Position numbers and translations under genes: made by a program. This document shows, piece by piece, positions 31,001 to 42,201 of a stretch of 64,000 nt of DNA. The stretch is from Plantago major. Taxonomy: Eukaryota > Streptophyta > Magnoliopsida > Lamiales > Plantaginaceae. The stretch lies in the NCBI GenBank assembly GCA_026545765.1, contig CM048841.1, forward strand, positions 89,324,636 through 89,388,635, given 5' to 3'. How positions within the stretch are numbered: the stretch's first letter is position 1; each line of letters begins with the position of its first letter. The notes under the pieces were generated by a model. The model worked only from the letters and a program-made list of their open reading frames with translations, was not told the origin of the DNA and made no database searches.

Positions 31001-34000
31001 ATTGGCGCATCAAGATAAAGATGACATTCATTTTGTGACCAAAAAAGTATTGTTAATACAACTCAGTCAGTATATTAGAAATCCAAGAAACGGAGAGCAG
31101 AATCAATCTAAAGAAGTAAGAAGATATAGAATCAGATATAGAAGGAATAGTAACTGAATTAAGGAGAAGAATACACTTAACAGGGATAAGACTTCACTAA
31201 CAATAATTGCTATAGCATTCAGCGCAAAGCACGGCAATGATTTAAGAGGAACATCTGAGGTTGGAGGAGATACCTTTATGGTGTTCAGGTCACATATGTC
31301 AAATTTTGCTTTTTTCTGAATTGCTCTCCGCATATACTGAATAGCAAACTTAACCTGAATCAAGAGACAACAGAATGTTACAAAAAGAGCAAGCCATGCC
31401 AAATTATTAGTCAATGCTAAAAACATGACCACCAATAATATCGATGTTAAAAGACATTTACATGAATGTATCTTCCATGTGTATGTGAACTAATAATAAA
31501 TTGGTGGCTTACAGTGAATTTGGGAAGCCGGACTTTGTATGTATCAACCAGTTCCATCATCAAGTCGACCAAATCAGAGAATGGGCTGTCCAGAACCATT
31601 CCTGCGATGGAAGGATCCTCTGCTCCATACATCAAGCTGGAAGAAGAAGAATCTCAGACTCATTTTTTGGTAATAGAAACCCCAGGTTAGTGGGAAAATA
31701 CGACCAAAAAAAAAATGGAGGTAATTGCACATTAGCGATATCATGACCTGATGACCATATAGGTTGACTCATATTGTCATGCTGTTTGCTTTCCTTCTTT
31801 AAAAGGAGGTTGCGAGCATGATGAAAGTTAACTGTCCAACTTTTATATCATGCTCAGTTCGAAAGTATCTTACAGCAATGAAAGATACCATGAACCCTGG
31901 AGCTTTAACAGTTCATAAAGTACTTGCTCCATAATGTACATGCACTGCATACTTATAAATGAAAGTAAACATACAATAACAATTCATAGAGTACGGTGAT
32001 CTATAATGTATATAAACAGCATACTGTAATAAGTATATATGGAATTGCATGGAGGTCTTCTCTCTTACATGTAACATCATTTTAAAAAACAGTGATTTAT
32101 GGACGGTGAGGGGTTCTTTAGTCTTTACAAGGCTTCAGGAGCATTGAGAAGTCCATTTCTTCCGAACTTTATGGTAAACTCAGCAAAAATTAACAAATGG
32201 AATTCAAAATTCTAAACAGGGTGTAATTACTGTGAGCCCTATAATTCTTTGGGGTACAATTATTACCACAACATGCATACCAAATCTACTCGCATGGCAA
32301 CCTAGTCAAGTTACTAATGAAGGAGATATAATACTAACCTAGTAACTGCACCCATAGAACGGCCCCACAAGCCAATGAAGGAAACATTGCCATCTGACCG
32401 CAAATAATCAACAACAGCTCTGAGATCATCCTTCTGCAAATATAAAATTGTTTAAAGAAAAATAAGTACTACCGCGGGGATACTCGGTGCTATATAAGAA
32501 CAACTAATATTGTAACTAAAATCAACATATGAACCCATAATGTACAAAAAATGGGTTTTTAACAGTCATTGTTGCAAGCTTCTTCTATAGGTTTAAATAG
32601 GGAGTTCGATTTGTCACATGAAAGGGAATGAATCAAGAATATATCTGCCTCTAAACTAGCACAAACACGCAAGCAATTCGACTACGTAAACCAGAAGTAT
32701 CTTCCATCCCCTTGTAACCATTCCACCTCTTTCGTATTTCACTTTAACATACAGCCTGCTCTGTTCTAGTGTGCAGTTTGATGCAGGCTCTTTACGAAAG
32801 TATTCTGTCTTATAATCTCTTGTAGCTCAAGTTGACTAGAATTTGGAGGTTCCTTTCTGTTTTCCAACTACCCCTCCCATTCAACACCTTTGAGCTGCTC
32901 GAATTCCATTTGTTTCATTTGCATATGCATTAAATCCATCTTTCCACTTCTGCATTGTCGATTTCTGCCCCAGTTACACCCTTCAATTATTGGTTAAATT
33001 AGTTGAAAGATCACCGCTTTAATTGGGCATTCTATCGGGACCTGTATCCAAAAATCTGCCGACATTCCTTCAAACACAGTTCATTGTCTCTTAAGAATCA
33101 GAATCTCGCCTCCATCAAGCCATATCCTGCTTCATACTGTCATTATGCAACCAGAAAGTACCACATGGATGACTGTTGCATGCTCATTTCAGGTCACAAA
33201 CACAACAAATCTAGTTTCGTAAATGAATTTCATACTAACAGTCTAACAGAGTGAACATTTCCAAAAGAGTTAATGTAGTTGATAGATATCTATGCTTCAC
33301 ATTACCACATAGTTCAACTAAGTTATAATTACATGTGGCATTCAATCTAACATATTATTGTTTGAGAATATTCCACGTTAGCACATAATTGAGGTCAGCT
33401 AACACAAAACGAAGATATGACTTAGTGGGCTACGTACTTCATACCAACCCAGACTGACGTAGTCTCCTCCAGAGATTCCAGAACCAGAGAAATCAAGAGT
33501 GAAAACAGTGATATTTGATGGCAACAATATTATAGCAGCTTCACTGGCATCTGTTCGGCAACCACTGAGAAAGATCATGATATAGAGATAATTAGTAACA
33601 AGTCTGATGACATGGATAAGTAAAAAATCATTTTCACCTTAAACACCTGGATGATGTGTAGAATGCAATAGCTAGTGCACTACCAGAGACAAAAGGTGAA
33701 TGCAATTTTTCCAAATATATTGCTCCTTGGTCCAATCAATAAGGACTTGGTACTTTTAATAGATTCAACTTACAGCTGAACCCATATTAGATCAAGTCTA
33801 TTCAGCTTAGAGATCTCAAGTTTCAGTCTCATGAATAGCCCAATCAGATTTCATTTGAACAAACTGAGATTATGGTGACTGGCGAGGAGGACATAAAAAC
33901 AAACATATATTTTGGCGAAAAAACATGTGTATACTAACAGCGACAATTATGCTGTTCAAAACATATCCCTAACAATGAGATTAAACTCATTAACAAACTA

Positions 34001-35965
34001 ATTTTCATGGTTAAGTATAGATTATGACTTCATATATCATGGTCAGCAATTACAAAGACTGGTAACAGAGATTCTCGAAACAATAATGGATGTTTCACAT
34101 AAAGACATTAATAACCTATTTCCATGGCAATAGATCACACATGGCAGTGTCTTTCCTTCAGGAGGTGCAATAGGCATGTAATGGCTGCATTGAAGAACAT
34201 GTCCTCGACTATTTACAACCTGCAGGATGAGAAAACCATTCATGCTTGAAAATTACTTCACACATTTTTATCAAACAATATAGCAAAATATGTTACCTGC
34301 AATTGAACATACCCAAATCACTTAATTTGCTAAAGGATGTCCTTTTAAGTAATAAATAGTTTCAATAAACAAATTATCCTTTGTGATGTGTTACAATTAT
34401 TACTAGCACTGTGGGCCCTGGCGATTGTGAACATATAAGTTTTCCTGTGGCATCTTAGAAAAAAGATATACTAGTGTCATTGTGCATAACATAACACCTA
34501 TAGACAAGTAATCGTTCAAAAATTTCAGCTGCAGCATATGGAAACAAGCCACTCACCTCTGTATCTTTCCTCTGGTACCATTTGCCTTTCAGCATAAACT
34601 CTTGATCCAACAAATCATTTTTTGGATTGTATTCAGCTCTGCAAGTTAGATAATAAGAGGGCTTGGTGGTTCAGTCAGTTCACATAATAATAGAACGATT
34701 TAAGTTCAGATAATATATCATGCTAATAACACTGAGAAGAAACCACTCTCATTTTTTGGGACATAATACAGCTATAACCTAGAGATAGCAGGTATAGAGG
34801 TCTGTTAGGACCTCATTCGTGGAGCACAGCTTTGAAACGAGTCTGGCCGTTAATTTTCTTATAAACCATGCAGACTATTAACAACTAGAGAACACTCCAG
34901 CAGACTTATGGAACTCCAAAGATAATCGAGAAAGCATTTGCAAGATCTGGATCATTCTCTAATTGCATTACTGCAGGTTTACAATAAAAACTTACATCAC
35001 ATAAATTGATTGTCCAGGCCTCCTATATCTAAGATGCTTCAGATGTTCAATTGGATGTATTGCTACTATATTTAACCTGATCTATTAACTTGAAAAGAAT
35101 ATGAACATGCAATGAAAAAGGAATGTATTCATATCTGGAACAAGATAATCCATCATGTTTCTTCTCTTACTAAAGGTTCGTTTCTCCTTTCCCTTTTCTC
35201 ATTGTATATAAATTTCTAGCCAAAACAAAAGACTAGTGAGAAGATGAATTACATCCTCTGGGAGGTTAACATCATTTTTTATTTCCTTTAGCAGCTCTAG
35301 GAGAAAATGTACTACAAAATATAGGAAAATTCTATTTTGATCCTATGGAGGTGAACTCAATCACTCCTAGACCTAGACGTACTCAGTAAGCAAGTTTCGA
35401 GAGATTCTACTCAAACAACAAAGTACAGAGATACCGGTTCCAGTGGGTTACAGCAGTATCTGTGTCCCAGCAGGGGAGATTCGAAAATGTATAATCAACC
35501 AAATGTGACATCAATTACAATCTAAAAGCCGCTTAAATCTGTGTAAAACTCTTCACATGGGCATTACCAGTCCAAGATCAAGATTCGAGTCTCTAAAAGA
35601 CTAACATGAATAGAATACCATAAAGCTCTTAAAAGTGAAACATTAAATTCTTCATCTAAACAACACAAAGATCAAAACTTGAAGCATTAATCATAATTCA
35701 AATGAAATTCCCTGATAGAAGCACACAACAGAAAGTAAATAACTAGCCGTAAATTCAAGACTAAGTCGGCAAAACCATTGCATCTCAACTTCCAAAAAAG
35801 AGAATAATTTCAGCAAGAAACCACAAATTACAGCAAGCTAAAACTTAAACATGAATTCATCAATCAAAAAGATACAAACTTGAATCGAAAACAGAAAGAG
35901 GAAGAAAGGGATTTGAATAATTCTGACCTGGGTGGGCGTATAATGAAGTTGATGAGCTGTTCCAT
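28020..35965 (-). CDS. Alpha/beta-hydrolase (Bem46/S33-like) with C-terminal ubiquitin-interacting motif
   Basis: Fourteen exons on minus, all with GT/AG borders and compatible phase: 35965-35928, 34638-34557, 34219-34116, 33564-33438, 32433-32339, 31636-31513, 31354-31274, 30210-30112, 29768-29610, 29520-29460, 29359-29289, 29061-29017, 28922-28743 and 28568-28020. The total is 604 aa, starting MEQLINFIIRPPRAEYNP. The catalytic set is visible: nucleophile elbow GRSMG (Ser143), FGHAIDDDFI (Asp233 or 234) and GDHNSPRP (His262). The PCVIYCHGNSG strand carries the oxyanion hole. Residues 418-435 (EEEERMFMVAILESLKD) fit the ubiquitin-interacting motif pattern, with Ala427 and Ser431 at the invariant positions. 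The C-terminal ~170 residues are Ser/Glu-rich and probably disordered. I recall Arabidopsis At4g14290 as the likely ortholog; substrate unknown. No disabling mutation seen. Confidence 0.9.
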
Positions 35966-36416
35966 AAGCAAAATGAAGATGTTTTTCTTTTTTCTCTCAC
36001 TACAACTGTGCCTCTTTTTCTTCTTCTTCAAAGCACCGCAAAGATAGAGGAATCACGCAGAAAACAAGAGACTGAATTTTGTTGCAAGAAGAGGAAGAGA
36101 CATGAATGGATTCGAACAAGTAAAGTTTGATTTGAAAAAATGAAAATTTAAAGCATTTCGAATCGGTTTGTCTTTTTTCTTCCCCTTTTGGTGTCTGAGA
36201 CGTTAATTAATTATCCCAAAGGGAAAGGAAATTAACTGGCAGCTAGATTTGTTTTCAATCAGAAATCGCTGCAGGTGAGATAAATTGCAGATCGGCCCTT
36301 TTCAGACTTTACATCAGAAATCGCTTCATTTCTTTAATACGAACCCGATTTAAATTACATTGATGTTGAAAACGGAGGGACCAAATTAAAAGGCATGTTT
36401 ACTGGGGAAAAACACA
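35966..36416. other. Upstream region of the alpha/beta-hydrolase gene
   Basis: A pyrimidine-rich leader (on minus) adjoins the start codon; no clear TATA box and no other gene. Confidence 0.45.
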
Positions 36417-36745
36417 CACTACAAATCCAATAATTAGTGACAAATTAGGTTACTCGTATCTATTCCGTCGCAAGAATTGAAGTCCATTTATTCTTTTTTT
36501 CAATGGGAAGATATTAACGATGGCTTAGAGACGCATGATCATTCCGTCTGTATTTTACCGACGGATTAGCGACGGTTGACTATTTCCTCGCAAAATAGGG
36601 ACGGATAGAAACGAGATTTGCCACAAATTAAGACGAACTGAAAGCCTGTTGTGAATCCGTCGACCGGGATTTATCGGTCGTTGGTCAGCGACGACTCGTA
36701 ATCCGTCGCTAATTTTCATGGCCATCTGACGGAATTCTTGTAGTG
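36417..36745. mobile_element. CACTA-type MITE
   Basis: Starts CACTACAAATCC and ends AATTCTTGTAGTG, i.e. inverted CACTACAA termini of CACTA/En-Spm elements. Internally it is rich in CCGTCGC/GCGACGG words in both orientations. 329 bp, no transposase. The 3-bp target duplication is not clear (ACA against TAT). Confidence 0.65.
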
Positions 36746-36930
36746 TATTCTTCATTGATATATATACTTTCTATTTCTTTTGTGACCCTCTATTTACTTT
36801 ATCATAGAATTTTAATCAACAAAGATAGTTGTAACATCTAAATATTGTAAAATAAAGCATGCAATATTTATCAATTTATGTAATAACTATAACTGAAGTG
36901 TTTATTAGTATTGTAAAATAAAGTAAGATT

Positions 36931-37216
36931 TGTTAGAAATTATATATAGAATCAATAGGAAAGAAATGAAAAACAATAAGAAAAGAGAGTAGAGTATAGA
37001 AGATTATTTCATTCATCTTTCAAGTGTTACAAGTCTCTACAACATATATCATGAGCCACTATTTATAGGCTACAAGTAGGAGGAGATTTAATCTCATCAT
37101 AATGTATACACATTAGTGGTGGTGATTTATTGGTGTTGTAACTTACAAGAGTTACAAAAAGGATTCATGGAGGAGTGGAGGAGGTTAATGGACATTCATT
37201 ATATTATTACATAACA
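36931..37216 (-). repeat. Left LTR (3' LTR in element orientation)
   Basis: Direct repeat of 40938-41223, TGTTAG...ATAACA, with about 8 differences. The purine tract at 37217-37225 (read on minus) adjoins it. Confidence 0.9.
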
Positions 37217-37364
37217 CTCCCCCTTGAATGTCCATTGACTTGAGAATGTGTCTCGTTAAAACCTTACTAGCAAAAATCGTGTGGAAAAAAGTCTAGTGAA
37301 GGAAAAAGAGTACATCTCATTCTTATTAAAAGAAAATACGCTATGTTAATACTGGCTCATTAAA

Positions 37365-37562
37365 AACCTTGCTAAGAAAAACCCAGTGGAAAAAACCTTA
37401 GTCAAGGAAAAGAGTGCAGTGTGTATTTGCTCCCCCTCATGAGTGCATCATTTCATTTATATCCACCATATTCAAATTGTCTTCTGGACAATTTGTTGAT
37501 CGACACTATCAACATTATATGTTGAACGTAAAGTGTTTCATTGCGAACTTCATCCATCATAA
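37365..37562 (+). repeat. Inverted-repeat arm A within the LTR element
   Basis: Complementary to 39897-40106 with few mismatches, for example CAATTTGTTGATCGACAC here against GTGTCGATCAACAAATTG there. The arms are separated by about 2.3 kb. Confidence 0.8.
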
Positions 37563-39896
37563 GAGCACATATTAGACTCATTGAATGAGTACTTATAAGT
37601 CTTGCCAAATAGAAAGGGACAAAGATTTGTGTCTTTATGTCACATCATTCTGGCCAGTTTAATTTGCAAATACTTTTGTATGCATGTCAAAAGTTATAAT
37701 ATAGACGTATATTGACATATGCAAATTGATGTGACAAATTAGGCCATCCAGTTATAACATAACCGTAGCTGTGAAACCTGAAGTTTCCATATAAATTATG
37801 TGCTGAAAGCTATCTCGTGTTATAATTATTATTATGGAAAGACACAACATTGAGATTAAGCGTGGAAAATGGAGATCTTGAAATGAGCAAAAGTCACACT
37901 TTTAAAGTTGACAATGAATGAAATATAAGTGGTAAAAAACCCACAAATATGATCTCCAATTTTAGGGCAAATTTATTTTCAGCACAAGAAAATCCAATTG
38001 TGCAAATATATTGACTCCCTATCATATTGTTCTCCGCAGAGAACAAAAGTTGTATGAATACGTTAATTTCTAAGCTGGGCATTATATTATCATAAGCCAT
38101 AGTTTTCCCAGCTTAGGGGAGGAAGAACATGAATAAGCTGGTAAAAACAAGTTCGTAGAGAGAAATGATCCCATATATTTGAAAGTTCAAACTTGAGCTA
38201 AAGCTTCAGCTTCATGTTACTATATCAAGATATGTTCGAACATAAAGTTCTATGATTTGAATGTTAACCCGCTATGTCCCTATTTTGAAGCATACAGAGT
38301 TACATATTAATTGTAGAATGACATGTGGTGGACATTGAGATATCTTGCCAATTGTACTAATTATTTATTCACCTCAATGAAATACGGTTCTGGTGCTAAG
38401 TACAATACAAGAAAATGGCAAGATAAAACAGTTGGCACTCCTGAAGAGTAATGTATGCCATAAAAGACATAGATATCTGAACTATAATAGATGGCCTATA
38501 TGAAATGAAATGGTACCTCCAAAAATATTCAGATATTAATTATCAGTACTGACTTGAAAAATCTAAGAAAGAGATTTGATACCGGTATATACTTGGAACC
38601 GAAATATTTTATAAGCATATGCAAAATCGATGGACAAAAATAATTTGACATGTAAATGGGGATCTTACATGTAAGTCCATTCGATAACATCATCATCATC
38701 ATAATGATAGAAAATGAGCTCATGGACCAAAAGTCCAATTGATTGACGAATTCGAAATACGTACGGTACCGTTGCATTATCGAGTCAAATTTCATGTGCA
38801 TATAAATACTAAGCATTGCATCATAATATGTTTATTCTTGCATAGTTTACATTATTTAGTTTTTTCTAGTATCCTTAGGTATCATGTTGCATACTCACAT
38901 GTTTATTCTTATATTGTGAATGTTATCACTCATACACAACACTCAGGTTATGCACATGAATAATGACTGGTTTGACTTACAAGTCATATTATTTGAGAAA
39001 TTCAATGAGGGGAGATAACATCTCTAGAAGGGGACTAAAAGTATCATGTTTACAAACATGGATTGGATGAGGAAAGTTCTTGAAGAACTAATTTTTCCTA
39101 TATCTACACTCATTCTATAATCAACTTCACATTGATGACATGAAAATGTATATTCACCACATTGAACAAGTGAAGTATGAGATAAGATTCTCAAGACTCG
39201 AGAAGAGTAGTATTGATTACATCAATGATAGCTCAACCTGAAGTTTGAGCATGTAAATGAATAATTACAACGATTACTCTTGTTAACCTTGAGATAGACA
39301 TGGTCCAGGAGTACCTTAATCGAGCACCTGTCAAATAAGAATTCAAATGTCTAACCTTTGAGTTAGCAAGAATTTTATTCCTTACTATACCTCTTGACGA
39401 AGGTATATATCTTGTCAAGCAAATGGAAATGGCGATTGCCAAACAATGAGTACTTTTGCGCATTCCATGAGCAATTGTTGCACTCTTTTTCCCTTCGACT
39501 AGGTTTTTATCCCATTAAATTTTCCCTAGTGAGGTTTTTAACGATGCAACATTTTAAGCATGGTGACTTATCTCCATACTTTGTAAAGACAAGGTTATAT
39601 AACATGATAGTTATCTTTTCATTTAAAAATATAATGGAGATTTAGAACTCATTTACTTGTGACAAGATCTTTTGCAAAGTTTTCAAAGTGAACACTATAT
39701 CCTATTGAAGAAAACTTAAAATATAGTTTGAAGAAATTTAATTCTTCAAGTGCTCGAGACGTACGTTCTTCTCATGAAGATAAACGTATATATCGACAAA
39801 TTTCTTGTGTTCTTATTCTAACCATGCAGAAACACTAAGGACTTATGTGACAAACAATATATGGATCGGAGGGACATTCGATGCACATCGAAAATA

Positions 39897-40106
39897 ATTC
39901 AAATACATGATGGATGAAGTTCGCAATGAAACACTTTACGTTCAACATATAATGTTGATAGTGTCGATCAACAAATTGTCCAGAAGACAATTTGAATATG
40001 GTGGATATAAATGAAATGATGCACTCATGAGGGGGAGCAAATACGCATTGCACTCTTTTCCTTGATTAAGGTTTTTCCCACTGGGTTTTTCTTTTCTCAA
40101 TGTAGG
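39897..40106 (-). repeat. Inverted-repeat arm B within the LTR element
   Basis: Partner of arm A; together they could fold into a long stem in the genomic RNA. Confidence 0.8.
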
Positions 40107-40937
40107 TGGGAATTCCATGTTTGACTAGCTAATCAAAACTAGCATATTTGATCCATATGTTGATGGATTTATCATGGTCCATGATATGTCTTTGAACATA
40201 TATATTTAAACAAAGGAGCCATAAATTGTTAGCCACTTCTGGTGGTTTCAATTCTTAAAAATTTTGGATCATATATCCATGTGAATGATAATTTGACATT
40301 CACTTCCTTCTCAATAATCGTAATCTTCAAGGTTTTATATCTCATATTCACTTCAGGGAATATGGTTTTGTATTTATCCCGCTCAAAAAATTCTTCAAGA
40401 ACATGTGTGAATATGATTCACCACTAACAAGAAAATTAGAGTGGTTAGATAATCATATAATGAGAAAAATAATTCAAGAAAGTAAATAAACAACACTGAT
40501 TAAGCTTATCTCGATTGTTGATTATCAATGTTCCAATGATATATATTTCGATCATTAGAGGGTAGAATCACTAATTGTATTGGAACATGGGCTAGCTTCG
40601 TCGGTGGAGTCTTGGGCTTGATCATCAACATCAATAGTCACCATGTACATGCAATCATCAAACATAAATCTTAGTCTAAGTAATTCATACTGCAAACTAA
40701 TACACAAGAAATGAATTCAATTAATAAATTGTAGTAAAATAGAGAGAAGCGATAAGTTTTGTTGCAATATTGATGATGGTCGAGGTTCATGGGATTGGTG
40801 CAATCATGATTATGAACAACTGTTTCATGTTCCGGGGTCCACTTGTACATGGATTAACATCCACTTTATGCACACTACAAACTAAATACACCATGCTCAC
40901 GTGGATGGGTTGGTTGAGCACTATCGTGCTGATAACG

Positions 40938-41223
40938 TGTTAGAAATTATATATAGAATTAATAGGAAAGAAAAGAAAAACAATACGAAAAGAGAGTAGA
41001 GTATAGAAGATTATTTCATTCATCTTTCAAGTGTTACAAGTCTCTACAACATACATTATGAGCCACTATTTATAGGCTACAAGTAGGAGGAGATTTAATC
41101 TCATCATAATGTATTCACATTAGTGGGGGTGATTTATTGGTGTTGTAACTTACAAGAGTTACAAAAAGGATTCATGGAGGAGTGGAGGAGGTTAATGTAC
41201 ATTCATTATATTATTACATAACA
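40938..41223 (-). repeat. Right LTR (5' LTR in element orientation)
   Basis: Partner of the left LTR; bordered outside by the AGATT duplication and inside by the putative primer-binding site (about 40920-40937 on minus). Confidence 0.9.
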
Positions 41224-41350
41224 AGATTTGTGTAATAATTTACTCAACTTTATTTATTGAAAAGTATCAATACTCAACTTTGAGCAAGTATATGGAAGAA
41301 CAATTCGGCCGAGAAGAATCACAAGTAGGGAATTAAGCCATCTATTCAAA

Positions 41351-41809
41351 ATGGCTTGTTTCACATTTCATCTGGTCTGGATAATGTTTGCATTGTTAAG
41401 TAGCATGGCCAGAGGAGATTTGGTAGGTGACACTTGCCGCAAGGCAACCGACCCTAAATTATGCAACCATTATATGAGATCCGATGCGCGTTCTAGTGGA
41501 GAAAACCTTCTCACCCTGGCTAAAATTGCAGCTGAAAAATCCAAAACCTTGATTCACATCTGTGCCAAAGTTGTGGAGAAGTATAGCACCAAATTAAAAG
41601 CATTTGAATGCATTAGTAACTTCAACGACGCCATTGGATATCTGAATGATAGTTTGAGCATGTTGAAGGGTCCTTTGGATCCTAATAAGAAGGATCATAT
41701 TACCCTTTCCATTAGTAACGCTAGCCACTCCGTTTCCTTGTGTGACGATGACTTCCGTGGAGGTGAGCCACCACCAACTCATCCAGATCCAGTACCGCAT
41801 GATGTGTAG
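41351..41809 (+). CDS. Plant invertase / pectin methylesterase inhibitor (PMEI) domain protein, short C-terminus
   Basis: PMEI proteins are secreted four-helix bundles that inhibit pectin methylesterases or invertases in the cell wall. The 152-aa product has a signal peptide of about 22 residues (MACFTFHLVWIMFALLSS). The PMEI signature DTCRKATDPKLC gives the hairpin cysteines 29 and 38. Cys87 and Cys131 fit the second conserved pair, with a free Cys71 between them. Typical family members continue about 20-25 residues beyond the last cysteine with a final helix. Here the end is a short proline-rich tail (EPPPTHPDPVPHDV), so the C-terminus looks replaced or truncated. The start codon is only 128 bp from the LTR retrotransposon, and a LINE begins 127 bp after the stop, so expression is uncertain. 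Frame is intact. Confidence 0.8.
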   Translation: MACFTFHLVWIMFALLSSMARGDLVGDTCRKATDPKLCNHYMRSDARSSGENLLTLAKIAAEKSKTLIHICAKVVEKYSTKLKAFECISNFNDAIGYLNDSLSMLKGPLDPNKKDHITLSISNASHSVSLCDDDFRGGEPPPTHPDPVPHDV

Positions 41810-41935
41810 CAAGCTGATGCAGACGCCTCTAACTTTATTAATGATATGTTGAAACTCATTTTTTATAAAATTATGATGTGATATAGGAAGGCGTACGTCT
41901 AATAAAACAATATAAAGATCTTTCTTCATAATATG

Positions 41936-41994
41936 AAGAAGAAGAAGAAGAAGAAGAAGAAGAAGAAGAAGAAGAAGAAGAAGAAGAAGAAGAA
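41936..41994 (+). repeat. (GAA)n microsatellite
   Basis: About 19 uninterrupted GAA units lie between the target duplication copy and the LINE 5' region. Confidence 0.95.
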
Positions 41995-42201
41995 AGATCT
42001 TTATATTCATAATATGGATGGATTCTAGAGTGAGAAATATTGAGAGCAGCCGAGAGCCTTCCATAGGATACCGGCCGTCCACCGGCCACCAAAGTTTCAT
42101 CTCCATAGCCAAAAAGCCTTCCTTTCTTCCTTTGTTTTCCTTCCCTTAGAACCCCCCCCCCCCCCACTAGGTTCCCTGATAACACTGTTTCGAGGAGGAC
42201 A

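Larger units (their letters stand above)
36931..41223 (-). mobile_element. Complete non-coding LTR retrotransposon (LARD-like)
   Basis: Two 286-bp LTRs (36931-37216 and 40938-41223) differ at about 8 positions (about 97% identical). They start TGTTAG and end ATAACA, and are flanked by a perfect 5-bp duplication AGATT (36926-36930 and 41224-41228). On the minus strand the right LTR is followed by CGTTATCAGCACGATAG, in the primer-binding position, and a purine tract AAGGGGGAG precedes the left LTR, so the element reads right to left. The 3.7-kb interior has no gag or pol frame, only short ORFs. It contains a ~200-bp inverted repeat (37365-37562 against 39897-40106) and several copies of the Copia 3' region word-set (GGGGGAGC ... 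TGCACTCTTTTCC). It must depend on proteins from other elements. Confidence 0.88.
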
